This document shows positions 38,955 through 44,807 of a stretch of 44,807 bases of DNA, one piece after another. Made by a program: the position numbers and the translations under genes. The first letter of the stretch is position 1. Each line of letters begins with the position of its first letter. Origin of the DNA: a virus; IMG/VR virus record IMGVR_UViG_3300009285_001776, positions 1 through 44,807 of that record. One strand, given 5' to 3'. The notes below the pieces were generated by a model. That model did not search any database, had not been told where the DNA came from, and was given only the letters and a program-made list of their open reading frames with translations.

Positions 38955-39466
38955 GGAATGTCCCGGGCGCGTGTCGTGCGGATGAAGAACTGGACGTCTT
39001 CCTCGTCCAGCGAGAACCATTCGCCGGCGAGCCTCTTTCCCGAGAAGTGCTCGTGGAAAGCTGCCTCCAACTCAATTGCATCGTCCGACTGATGTGCGGC
39101 GACCAGGCTCAACGGATAAGGCAGCTTCGGGGAGATCTGAGACCAAACGCGGTGGGCAAGATTGGCGGCGCGGCCGATCTTGTATGCGCCTCCGTGTTCC
39201 CGGACCAGGTACGCATAGCCCTCCCGCGACCTCTCCGGCCTCTGCCGTCTTTCTGGATACTCCCTGATCTCGTCAGGCCGCGCCTCATCCCAAAGAACGG
39301 TGTCGGAGGCGTGGCACAGGATTGCCGCGGCAACCCCATTCATCTGGCCCCATGTCAACCATTCGCCATAGAATTGCTGCAGAGGCCCATCGGGGTAGAG
39401 ACGCCGCGCGCACAAGCCCCCATCCGGCATGATTTTGAATTGAATCGACAATCGGTCGGGTATCAT
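38951..39466 (-). CDS. GIY-YIG-like (T5orf172/MUG113) domain protein
   Basis: 171 residues. The C-terminal part reads GYAYLVREHGGAYKIGRAAN (residues 83-102), then HQSDDAIELEAAFHEHFSGKR and GEWFSLDEEDVQFF, the standard T5orf172/MUG113 arrangement of the GIY-YIG superfamily with Y, K-I-G and E. The N-terminal 80 residues are unlike that domain. Family members include nucleases and proteins of unknown activity; DNA processing is likely. Confidence 0.8.
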   Translation of the reverse strand: MIPDRLSIQFKIMPDGGLCARRLYPDGPLQQFYGEWLTWGQMNGVAAAILCHASDTVLWDEARPDEIREYPERRQRPERSREGYAYLVREHGGAYKIGRAANLAHRVWSQISPKLPYPLSLVAAHQSDDAIELEAAFHEHFSGKRLAGEWFSLDEEDVQFFIRTTRARDIP

Positions 39467-39678
39467 CCGCCCTCTCTCTTCGCCAGCATCACCACCACCG
39501 GCTGCCGCTTGGTCTCATCGAGCACGGCCCGGACCGCCGTTGGATCCCACACGAGTGCTTCGAAGACCGTCAGCGTGGCCCCGAGTCCGTGATGGCGCTG
39601 CCGGATGACACGCACCGTCGCCAGGGAAGCGATCGGCACGAAGGCCGGCAGCGGATCTCCCGAGCGGCCGAGTTTCAT
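39463..39678 (-). CDS. small hypothetical protein
   Basis: 71 residues from ATG 39678 (ATGA). MKLGRSGDPLPAFVPIASLA, then VRVIRQRHHGLGATLTVFE. Contains a run of basic residues and beta-like hydrophobic strands (KRQPVVVMLAK). No family recognised; part of the coupled early gene set. Confidence 0.5.
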   Translation of the reverse strand: MKLGRSGDPLPAFVPIASLATVRVIRQRHHGLGATLTVFEALVWDPTAVRAVLDETKRQPVVVMLAKREGG

Positions 39679-39914
39679 GGGCAGACTACGACCCAATGGT
39701 GCCCTGCCCAGCCGGCAATGAAGCCGACCGTCATGACCAGGCCGAGCAGGAGGCAGCCCAGCCAGGCGCCGTTCGCGAAGCGGGGCTCGTTGAGGGGGAG
39801 AGGCGCCAGGAGATCGTCGACGCTCACCCAGGCGTCCCCGTTGAGGACCTTGACGGCGGCGGTGCCGTCATACCGAAAGACGTGATCGCCGAGGACGAGC
39901 TGTTCCTCTGTCAT
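39675..39914 (-). CDS. small membrane protein
   Basis: 79 residues from ATG 39914 (overlaps previous stop). A soluble beta-like N-terminal half (LGDHVFRYDGTAAVKVLNGD) and a C-terminal hydrophobic helix (GAWLGCLLLGLVMTVGFIAGW without the final W counts as one helix of about 20). A membrane-anchored early protein; a role in host interaction is possible. Confidence 0.5.
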   Translation of the reverse strand: MTEEQLVLGDHVFRYDGTAAVKVLNGDAWVSVDDLLAPLPLNEPRFANGAWLGCLLLGLVMTVGFIAGWAGHHWVVVCP

Positions 39915-40261
39915 AGGTCCATTCGTTTCTGGCGCAGGGGAAGCGCCTTGAGAAACTCGAGGCCACGCCTCCGCTGCTCCCGAACGCCCTGGAGGATCGA
40001 GAGGCCACGCCGGCGCTGAGAGGCGAGGAAAGCTGCGAGCTCCGCCTCGTCTGTGGCGAGCCTGTATGGATCCGGGAGGATCAGCGCGCCCCAGGCCGTC
40101 GTCCGCCTGGCCTCTTCGATGTCCTTCCGCGCCACCCGGTCCGCCGACTCGGGGTCGATTTCGTAGGCATCCGCATACGCCTGTGCGAGGACCTCCCGGG
40201 CAATCGGTCCCCGGTGGAGCAGGGAGCACAGCAGCTCGAGGTCAGTTGTGCCTGGCTTCAT
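39911..40261 (-). CDS. winged-helix protein, copy B
   Basis: 116 residues. LLHRGPIAREVLAQAYADAY is a helix-turn-helix style start, then ARRTTAWGALILPDPYRLAT and FLASQRRRGLSILQGVREQ. It is a close paralogue of the gene at 41244-41555, sharing WGALILPDPYRLA, RRRGLSIL and RRRGLE. The R-G-L-S-I-L segment and the G-x-L-x-x-D-x-Y-R-L-A part are usual in phage winged-helix regulators. Stem-loop copy B precedes its start. Confidence 0.7.
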   Translation of the reverse strand: MKPGTTDLELLCSLLHRGPIAREVLAQAYADAYEIDPESADRVARKDIEEARRTTAWGALILPDPYRLATDEAELAAFLASQRRRGLSILQGVREQRRRGLEFLKALPLRQKRMDL

Positions 40262-40979
40262 GGATACCCTTCGCCGGGCGCGGATCGACTCTCAGCGATA
40301 CCGCGCCCGGCCCAAGGAGGAGGGAGAGCCACGTCCTGCTCTCCCGGGGCCTGCGGATACGGACGGCGAGGGGGACGCCGGCCGAGGCGTGAGGTGTCTT
40401 CCAACTCGCAAACCTGACCGCATGTTCCAGGCTCGCCGTATGCTTCTTCCCGTCCACCGTTCGGCCCGTTGCGTCCATCTTGTCCGTTGACATTGAGCGC
40501 CCGCCGCTCGGGGTGTTCGGCGTCGGCCAAGCCGCGAGCGCGACCGTCTTCCTCCCGCTGTCCGTATTCCCCGCCTCGTTGTAGCCCTTCTGCGCCGGAG
40601 TTCCTGCCATCGGCGTCGGCCAGGAGGCCAGTTGAGAGGCCATCCCCAGCGTTAGCCCGAAGCTGTTGTGACCCGGCCCGTACTTCCCCGAGGCCTTGAT
40701 TTCCTCCCGCCTCTCCTGCCACCGACTGTCCGTGTCGTTCTGCGGCCCCGCGTTCGGCGTGGGCCACGAAGTAAAGCCGCTGTCGGATGTGCGGCGCCCC
40801 GAAGCCCGCAGCGCATAGATCGAGCACCCCAACGGCGTAACCCTCACCTTCCAGGTCAGCCGATACAATGTCGAGCCAAGCAAGTCCGTCACGACTCGCA
40901 ACCTGTTCGCCAAAGATGACTGGAGGGCGTCGCTCTCGGATGAGCCGGAACCACTCCGGCCAAAGATGCCGAGGGTCAT
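40242..40979 (-). CDS. overlapping frame inside the C5 methyltransferase gene (WPTP family)
   Basis: Same strand as the methyltransferase but shifted by one base. It encodes 245 residues from ATG 40979 (or longer from TTG 41072). It contains LQSSLANRLRVV, GSTLYRLTWKVRVTPLG, RRTSDSGFTSWPTPNAG and several WPTP repeats. From memory this protein pattern recurs in phage and metagenome contigs, always over a C5 methyltransferase. LADAD-type codons in one frame give WPTPT in the other. Whether it is translated is not settled. It shares the truncated 3' end. Confidence 0.45.
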   Translation of the reverse strand: MTLGIFGRSGSGSSESDALQSSLANRLRVVTDLLGSTLYRLTWKVRVTPLGCSIYALRASGRRTSDSGFTSWPTPNAGPQNDTDSRWQERREEIKASGKYGPGHNSFGLTLGMASQLASWPTPMAGTPAQKGYNEAGNTDSGRKTVALAAWPTPNTPSGGRSMSTDKMDATGRTVDGKKHTASLEHAVRFASWKTPHASAGVPLAVRIRRPRESRTWLSLLLGPGAVSLRVDPRPAKGIHEARHN

Positions 40980-41247
40980 CTGTCCCGCCTCGCTTACCAG
41001 CCGCGGAGAATGGCTGGCAGGGACACGATCCGGTCCAGACTGGCCCTTCCCATCCAGCGAGTTTGAGGGCAAGGGGCCAGCCTCCGATGCCGGCGAAGAA
41101 GTGGCTCATCTCGTGGCAGTCTTCGGGCTTGAGGTCAACGATGCTCCTCTCGTCTACGGTTCCCTCGGGCAGGTACCCAGTAGCAATCAGATTGCGAAGC
41201 CATGCGGCAGGGTAGGCGTCGAACTCGTTGTAGAGAGAGTCCGTCAC
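40258..41247 (-). CDS. C5 cytosine DNA methyltransferase, 3'-truncated
   Basis: 329 residues from GTG 41247 (GTGA with copy A). Motif I FAGIGGWPLAL (51-61), catalytic PCQPFSAAGKR (76-86), FGEQVAS (112-118; Gln in place of the usual Asn of ENV) and IRQRLYFVA (154-162) are present. The long middle consists of LADA-type segments. The C-terminal motifs IX/X (R-x-L-T-x-x-E, G-N-A) are absent; the last about 15 residues are encoded by a repeat that is intergenic elsewhere. Its activity is doubtful. It might protect phage DNA against restriction. Confidence 0.8.
   Translation of the reverse strand: MTDSLYNEFDAYPAAWLRNLIATGYLPEGTVDERSIVDLKPEDCHEMSHFFAGIGGWPLALKLAGWEGPVWTGSCPCQPFSAAGKRGGTDDPRHLWPEWFRLIRERRPPVIFGEQVASRDGLAWLDIVSADLEGEGYAVGVLDLCAAGFGAPHIRQRLYFVAHAERGAAERHGQSVAGEAGGNQGLGEVRAGSQQLRANAGDGLSTGLLADADGRNSGAEGLQRGGEYGQREEDGRARGLADAEHPERRALNVNGQDGRNGPNGGREEAYGEPGTCGQVCELEDTSRLGRRPPRRPYPQAPGEQDVALPPPWAGRGIAESRSAPGEGYP
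40273..40311. repeat. conserved stem-loop, copy B
   Basis: GCCGGGCGCGG (40273-40283) and CCGCGCCCGGC (40301-40311) pair perfectly over 11 bases; the 17-base loop contains CGACTCTC. It is followed on the plus strand by CAAGGAGGAGG. The same arrangement occurs at 41832-41871 with different but still complementary arms. Here it overlaps the end of the methyltransferase gene and lies just upstream of winged-helix copy B. Confidence 0.8.
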
Positions 41248-41555
41248 AATAAGGTCCCCTGCCGAAGTGGCAAGGCGCGCAGATACTCCAAGCCCCTCCG
41301 CCTCTGCTGCCTCACGCGGTGGAGGATCGACAACCCCCTCCGTCTCTCCGAAGCAAGGAACTCGGCCAGCTCTACGTCGGTCCTCGCAAGTCGGTAGGGA
41401 TCAGGAAGGATGAGCGCGCCCCAATCGGTAGACCTCCGTGCCTCTTCGATGAGTAGCCGCGCCTCCCGGTCTCCCCCGAACGCGCCCGCAAGAGCCGCGC
41501 GGTCCTGGGGGCCGGAGAGGAGGAGGGAGTGGAGGCGGTCGAGGTCGTCAGTCAC
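41244..41555 (-). CDS. winged-helix protein, copy A
   Basis: 103 residues from GTG 41555, sharing GTGA with the upstream gene. RLHSLLLSGPQDRAALAGAF (helix-turn-helix style), then EARRSTDWGALILPDPYRLA and FLASERRRGLSILHRVRQQ. Paralogue of copy B (39911-40261). Probably a DNA-binding regulator of early genes. The pair flanks the methyltransferase gene, which suggests a duplication. Confidence 0.7.
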   Translation of the reverse strand: MTDDLDRLHSLLLSGPQDRAALAGAFGGDREARLLIEEARRSTDWGALILPDPYRLARTDVELAEFLASERRRGLSILHRVRQQRRRGLEYLRALPLRQGTLL

Positions 41556-41773
41556 GGCCTTGGCTTCTCTGCGATTGTGACCCGCACTGCTCTCGGGACC
41601 ATCCAGCCGTGCGGCTCGGCCCGAAGGTCCGGGCGCTGTCGAATGTAGCCGAACTCCTCGTCGATAAGGCGGCGGCACTCCCGGCGCGTTCGGAAGAGGG
41701 GCGTCCACATCAAATACTCAGTCCGCCCGTCGAGCCGGTTCTTGCTTCTCCACAAGCAGCCCCACGCCTTCAT
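41552..41773 (-). CDS. small hypothetical protein
   Basis: 73 residues. MKAWGCLWRSKNRLDGRTEY, then RECRRLIDEEFGYIRQRPDL. Arg-rich with several Trp. Start ATG 41773 follows AAAGGAGTCTGGGC. It precedes and overlaps winged-helix copy A. It is preceded by stem-loop copy A, as copy B is by its own stem-loop. Function unknown. Confidence 0.55.
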   Translation of the reverse strand: MKAWGCLWRSKNRLDGRTEYLMWTPLFRTRRECRRLIDEEFGYIRQRPDLRAEPHGWMVPRAVRVTIAEKPRP

Positions 41774-41831
41774 GCCCAGACTCCTTTGTTGCTCGGACTC
41801 ATGTCCCCGGAGGGTTTTGATGATTCTCCTT

Positions 41832-41871
41832 GGCCGGGCTGCAGCGACTCTCGGCCACTAGCAGCCCGGCC
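41832..41871. repeat. conserved stem-loop, copy A
   Basis: GGCCGGGCTGC (41832-41842) and GCAGCCCGGCC (41861-41871) pair over 11 bases around an 18-base loop with CGACTCTC. It is followed by TCAAGGAGGAGG. Compared with copy B, the inner arm bases change from CGCGG/CCGCG to TGC/GCA but still pair, so structure rather than sequence is conserved. It lies in the 200-base gap between 41773 and 41974, where no minus-strand gene is seen. Confidence 0.8.
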
Positions 41872-41973
41872 TCAAGGAGGAGGAGAGATGTCTCGCGACA
41901 CCCCCGAGGACCTTGGACCTACGGGTGAGGGGGTCACCCGACCACGGGCAATCTGTCCAAGGCCTCCGGCGGA

Positions 41974-42174
41974 TCACGAGGTCTTGATCTCCAGGTCGTT
42001 CTCCACGGCGTAACGCCCGATCGCCCAGAGCAGTTCGGCCGCGCTGAGCTTGCCGAAGTTGGCCTTCTCTCCCCGGCGGCGCAAGGATCGGTCCTGCATC
42101 TCAAGCCGAAGGGTCTCGCACTGGGCGATGAACAGATCGGTTTCGTCTGCGGGGCCTTCCCGTTTGGTGTCCAT
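41974..42174 (-). CDS. small acidic hypothetical protein
   Basis: 66 residues: MDTKREGPADETDLFIAQCE, then SLRRRGEKANFGKLSAAELLWAIG. Helical, with a mixed charge pattern. It is the first gene of the leftward cluster and lies next to the divergent promoter region with a perfect palindrome. Function unknown. Confidence 0.55.
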   Translation of the reverse strand: MDTKREGPADETDLFIAQCETLRLEMQDRSLRRRGEKANFGKLSAAELLWAIGRYAVENDLEIKTS

Positions 42175-42207
42175 GCCGCAAGGATACTACGGGAATGGCC
42201 CGGGCGG

Positions 42208-42229
42208 GCATAGTACAAAGGTACTATGC
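42208..42229. promoter_or_regulatory. perfect palindrome in the divergent promoter region
   Basis: GCATAGTAC (42208-42216), loop AAAG, GTACTATGC (42221-42229): nine-base arms with complete symmetry. It lies between the leftward early genes (start 42174) and the rightward operon (start 42280). GATAAT at 42250-42255 could be a -10 box for the rightward operon, but no standard -35 is seen. A repressor or activator operator controlling both directions is likely. Confidence 0.7.
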
Positions 42230-42279
42230 GGTCCCGGACGGTTCTGGGCGATAATTGGAGCACAAGGAGGAACGACCAA

Positions 42280-42570
42280 ATGGAGACACGACACAAGCTA
42301 CTCGCCGCCGCTGTTCTGGCCCTCGCCCTGTCGGTACTCATTCTGGTGCTGTCCGCCAAGTTGGACAACCTCAAGTCGGGCGGCCCATACGAGAACATGT
42401 CGAAGAGCGAATACTACCAGGGCATTCCCAGTCCAATGCCGACTCCCTGGTGGAAGGCGCTGCCGAGTGATCCGTGGACGCTGGACAAGTCGAGGCCGGA
42501 AGGTCACAAGCAGCCCTCGCGGCCTCGTGGGCGGCTGACCCCGCACTACTCCGGCCAGAATGGACTTTGA
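42280..42570 (+). CDS. small membrane-anchored protein
   Basis: 96 residues from ATG 42280, eight bases after AAGGAGG. The N-terminal helix LLAAAVLALALSVLILVLSA (residues 7-26) is a membrane anchor or uncleaved signal. The rest is Pro-rich and polar (GIPSPMPTPWWKALPSDPW). First gene of the rightward operon. Function unknown. Confidence 0.6.
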   Translation: METRHKLLAAAVLALALSVLILVLSAKLDNLKSGGPYENMSKSEYYQGIPSPMPTPWWKALPSDPWTLDKSRPEGHKQPSRPRGRLTPHYSGQNGL

Positions 42571-42952
42571 CATGGAACTTGACATGAACGGACCGGTTTG
42601 GGGCGCCATCTCCTGGCGAAAGGCGACCCGGTACGACTCGGCGGAGGACCAGGTAGCTGGCTTCAAGGTGATGCCGACATTCTCCCGGCCGCAGTTCCGC
42701 CAGGACGTTCAGCGGTACATCGACCTTCAGAGCAACCCGAACGACTGGATCGAGCCCTACCGTTTCGAGATCGTCCCGTTCGATAAGCAGTCCGAGGCCG
42801 TCGAGGCGAAGCACGCAGATCTGACCCACCTGGAGGAAATGCGCAAGCCGCATCCGGGACAGGCGGAGATCGACGCCGAAGCCGCCGCGGTTCTGACCGG
42901 ACGACCGCTGCCCGGGCCGGTGCGCGTTGGAACATGGGGAGGAGACAAATGA
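42560..42952 (+). CDS. hypothetical protein of the recombination operon
   Basis: 130 residues, overlapping the first gene by a few codons; ATG 42572 is another possible start. PVWGAISWRKATRYDSAEDQ, then FRQDVQRYIDLQSNPNDWIE, and a helical acidic end. It precedes the RecT-like gene with an ATGA overlap, so the two are probably translated together. No family recognised. Confidence 0.55.
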   Translation: MDFDMELDMNGPVWGAISWRKATRYDSAEDQVAGFKVMPTFSRPQFRQDVQRYIDLQSNPNDWIEPYRFEIVPFDKQSEAVEAKHADLTHLEEMRKPHPGQAEIDAEAAAVLTGRPLPGPVRVGTWGGDK

Positions 42953-43992
42953 CCGACAAGGCTTTGACCATCACAGAGAAAGAGAACCGCATCGCCCCCT
43001 GGGGAAACCGAGAGGAGTTGCGAGAGATCGCCCGGCGCGTGCAGCTCATGTCGCCGGGCGGTAAGAAGCTGGACGAGCATCAGGCACTTGCTCTTGCACA
43101 GGGCGCAGTAGCTCACGGCCTCGATCCGTTCAACGGGGAAATCTGGTTCATCCCCGGCGCCGGCCTCATGGCCGGGATCAAGGGGCTACGCAAGGCGGCC
43201 CGCCTCCAGCTCGAAGGAAACTACTGGACGGAGTTCGAGGAACTGAGGGACCCTGACCAGCGCGCGTTGCTTGCCATTCCCGATGGCGCGCTCGCCTTCC
43301 GCTGCATCATCCGGGACAGCGAAACGCTCCGCGCCTACACCGAGGCATGGGCGGCAATGAGCGATAAGCACATCCCGGCCGACATGATCCCGAAGATCCT
43401 CGGGGTTCGGCCCTACGTCGAAGGGGTTGGCTACTTCAAGCGGGGCGAGAGCTCGAAGATGGAGCCGGTCCAGGTTGCGATGAAGCGAGCCGAGGCCGAC
43501 GCGCTCAAGCGGCGCTTTGACCTACCCTTTGCGGTTCCGTCCGAGCCAGGCGACACAGCAGTCGAGGGCGATTGGATCGAGGCAATCGCGGAGCCGGCAA
43601 CGAGTTCGCCGGCCGCACCGACTGCGCCTTCAACGGATCGGCCCTACCCGCCCGAAGTCTTGCGGACCAAGATCCTCGACCGCACGATGGCGAACGAGGG
43701 CAAGGCGTGTTCTGCCGAACAGCGCGGCCTTGCGATGGGCATGCTCAACGAATGCTTCGCCGGCCAGAAGGACTCCGAGAAGCTGCGCCATTCGGTGCTC
43801 AAGTTCCTCTGCGAAGTCACGAGCGGGAATGACCCCCAGCCGGCGCAGGTGCTTGCCCTCCTGGATTGGCTCAAGCCGACGAAGGACTCCGGGGGGGCGT
43901 ACAAGCCCGATGCAGACGCGGCCCGAGAGGCGCAGGGGATCATCCGCGCCGCGCTAGCCGAGGCCGGGCAGAAGACGTTGTTTGGCGAGTGA
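42949..43992 (+). CDS. RecT/Bet-like single-strand annealing protein candidate
   Basis: 347 residues from ATG 42949, after GGGAGGAGACAA. ALALAQGAVAHGLDPFNGEI, then WFIPGAGLMAGIKGLRKAAR resembles the core of RecT/Redbeta-like proteins (G-L-D-P-F...I-x-G-x-x-x-x-A-x-R). The C-terminal part is a linker and a helical domain (ALAMGMLNECF style in AEQRGLAMGMLNECFAG). Phage annealing proteins pair single-stranded DNA in recombination-dependent replication. Identification is by motif, not full alignment. Confidence 0.6.
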   Translation: MTDKALTITEKENRIAPWGNREELREIARRVQLMSPGGKKLDEHQALALAQGAVAHGLDPFNGEIWFIPGAGLMAGIKGLRKAARLQLEGNYWTEFEELRDPDQRALLAIPDGALAFRCIIRDSETLRAYTEAWAAMSDKHIPADMIPKILGVRPYVEGVGYFKRGESSKMEPVQVAMKRAEADALKRRFDLPFAVPSEPGDTAVEGDWIEAIAEPATSSPAAPTAPSTDRPYPPEVLRTKILDRTMANEGKACSAEQRGLAMGMLNECFAGQKDSEKLRHSVLKFLCEVTSGNDPQPAQVLALLDWLKPTKDSGGAYKPDADAAREAQGIIRAALAEAGQKTLFGE

Positions 43993-44035
43993 CCGTGGAG
44001 GCCCAGACGCCTCCGGCAGACGAGAAGGAGTGAAC

Positions 44036-44413
44036 ATGGACCACCCAATTTTCGACGTGATCGAGCTACTCAAGAAGGCGCGCCAGGCAGAGGCGGAGTA
44101 CGCCCTTGCGCTTGCCGACGCGCGGGCGTTCACCGAACACGTCCGATCAATCTGCCTTGCCGAGGCCTACCAGCATGGGCAGATCGACGGCAAGAACGAG
44201 CAGGCGCGGAAGATTCAGGAAGTTCAGTTTCTCGTCGGCCAAGAGGAGCTACACAAGGCCGAGTCCAAGCAGCGCGAGCTCTCGACCAAGCACGTCGCAG
44301 CCGAGATCGAAATGCAGCACCAAGGCGACCGGCTCCGGGCGATGCTGGCGCCCATGCAGACATCCGGCGAGCAGAGCATGCTGGTGGCACTTCGTCGCGC
44401 CGTTGCCGAGTGA
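44036..44413 (+). CDS. coiled-coil hypothetical protein
   Basis: 125 residues from ATG 44036, following GAAGGAGTGAAC. Highly charged heptad pattern (LKKARQAEAEYALALADARA, then QEELHKAESKQRELSTKHVA). No enzymatic motif. It closes the rightward operon, so it may assist the annealing protein. Function unknown. Confidence 0.55.
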   Translation: MDHPIFDVIELLKKARQAEAEYALALADARAFTEHVRSICLAEAYQHGQIDGKNEQARKIQEVQFLVGQEELHKAESKQRELSTKHVAAEIEMQHQGDRLRAMLAPMQTSGEQSMLVALRRAVAE

Positions 44414-44730
44414 CCGATCCGCTGCCCCGTCCGTGACCACCGGCATAACTGCGCGAGGTCCAAACTGAACGAATGGGGACCTTGGCGGCGGGGCGGCGGA
44501 TACAGGAAGGCGAAATGACGGTTATGGCAGGTTCTCGAAGCACCACAGAAGGCACGCAGGGGCGCCTGGGAGGCCTTGAGACGGGCGCGGGACGGGAAAC
44601 CGTGTCCTTTCCGGCTCAAGTAATTGGTGGCCATTTCGGGGGGTAATTAATGTGCCACCCCCTCCGCAGGGCCGTGGACAGGAATTGAACGCGAGCCGCG
44701 CAGATTTACACGGAGGCCGTCGAATCACTA
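44414..44730 (+). other. 317-base gene-poor stretch ending in an attI-like junction
   Basis: Between the last operon gene and the 77-base repeat. It holds one weak small ORF (44473-44646) and a stem GGGGGT/ACCCCC (44639-44644 with 44657-44662) around TAATTAAT-like bases. At the end, CACTA comes directly before GTTGGGC. No attC L' box (CTTAGCTCG) precedes this core, so the junction is not an attC. It would fit an attI or secondary target site for cassette insertion. Confidence 0.55.
44473..44646 (+). CDS. small ORF of uncertain status
   Basis: 57 residues from ATG 44473, or 43 from ATG 44515, which follows AGGAAGGCGAA. Gly/Thr/Arg rich (TVMAGSRSTTEGTQGRLGG), with no recognisable motif. Included because of the RBS; it may be chance. 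Confidence 0.2.
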   Translation: MGTLAAGRRIQEGEMTVMAGSRSTTEGTQGRLGGLETGAGRETVSFPAQVIGGHFGG

Positions 44731-44807
44731 GTTGGGCGGTCGCCCGTAGCTGGAGGATGAAATGCCCGAATGGGAAGAGGAGTTTGATAAGTGGTATCCA
44801 ACAGAGC
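44731..44807 (+). repeat. 77-bp exact repeat, right copy (cassette core and start of C4)
   Basis: Identical to 817-893. It begins at the G of GTTGGGC and includes the C4 RBS and first codons; the window ends inside it. It joins the right end of the phage genome directly to cassette C4, giving a circle of 43,914 bases if bases 1-816 are an alternative path. Confidence 0.95.

Noticed and set aside
41888-42013. Plus-strand small ORF with perfect RBS (AAGGAGGAGGAGAG ATG), 41 codons
   Set aside because: It starts in the flank of the conserved stem-loop, and the same purine-rich flank at copy B has no ATG or ORF. It also runs antisense into the gene at 41974. More likely part of the repeat element.
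44684-44712. tRNA-like 3' end on the minus strand (TTCAATTCCTGTCCACGGCC) as an attP core
   Set aside because: The T-stem 5' strand does not pair (CGCG opposite CCTG) and no acceptor, D-arm or anticodon arm can be built within about 75 bases. There is no integrase to use it.
44731-44807. End repeat as packaging terminal redundancy (cos or headful) of the phage
   Set aside because: The left copy is internal (817), not at position 1, and identity starts at the integron core. Its length equals a typical assembler k-mer.

Overview
This window looks like a near-complete genome of a tailed dsDNA phage (Caudoviricetes, probably a siphovirus). It is GC-rich and metagenome-like, and no host can be named from sequence alone. 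It carries terminase, portal, a protease/scaffold-type protein, major capsid, tail chaperones, tape measure and hub-type genes. I found no ribosomal genes, tRNA genes, integrase or identifiable lysogeny repressor. Almost all genes from 42.2 kb down to 2.8 kb run leftward on the minus strand and are packed into ATGA/GTGA stop-start overlaps. A short plus-strand operon (42.3-44.4 kb) carries a RecT-like annealing protein.

Layout, in the direction of minus-strand transcription. (1) 42.2-35.9 kb: early/replication block with duplicated winged-helix proteins, a C5 cytosine methyltransferase that overlaps a second reading frame, a GIY-YIG-like nuclease, a replication protein joining a winged helix to a DnaA-N-like domain, a LuxR-type HTH protein and an HNH nuclease. 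(2) 35.9-26.6 kb: an operon of sugar-biosynthesis type genes (NeuB-like synthase, class III aminotransferase, Gfo/Idh/MocA oxidoreductase, PseG-like protein, SDR, a ThDP enzyme split into three genes, ATP-grasp, two SAM methyltransferases, CMP-sugar-type cytidylyltransferase). (3) 26.5-16.8 kb: packaging and head genes, including a portal fused to an N-terminal HTH and a C-terminal minor-head-like region; one glycosyltransferase-like gene follows the head genes. (4) 16.6-7.3 kb: a second GT-B-type gene, then connector and tail genes. (5) 7.3-2.8 kb: tail-tip protein, TIM-barrel-like hydrolase, small membrane proteins, metallophosphoesterase and accessory genes.

The most striking region is 1-2463: a run of integron gene cassettes. 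Seven complete or near-complete attC sites plus the right half of another separate small plus-strand ORFs, each with its own ribosome binding site. The R'' box at the end of each cassette is complementary to the R' box at its start, with matching changes between cassettes. No integron integrase is visible. The last 77 bases of the window (44731-44807) exactly repeat 817-893, and identity begins exactly at the GTTGGGC core where IntI would cut. The simplest reading is that the phage right end is an attI-like or secondary target site. In some genomes cassette C4 is then first, while in others additional cassettes (C1-C3) precede it, meaning the phage population carries a variable cassette array. 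Several cassettes are odder still: the ORF runs through the left half of attC and ends in its right half, so attC sequence encodes a shared linker between a common N-terminal domain and different C-terminal domains.

Taken together, the phage combines a compact lytic-type genome, a large surface-glycan gene set plus two glycosyltransferases, and what appears to be an integron-derived cassette locus at the end of its plus-strand operon.
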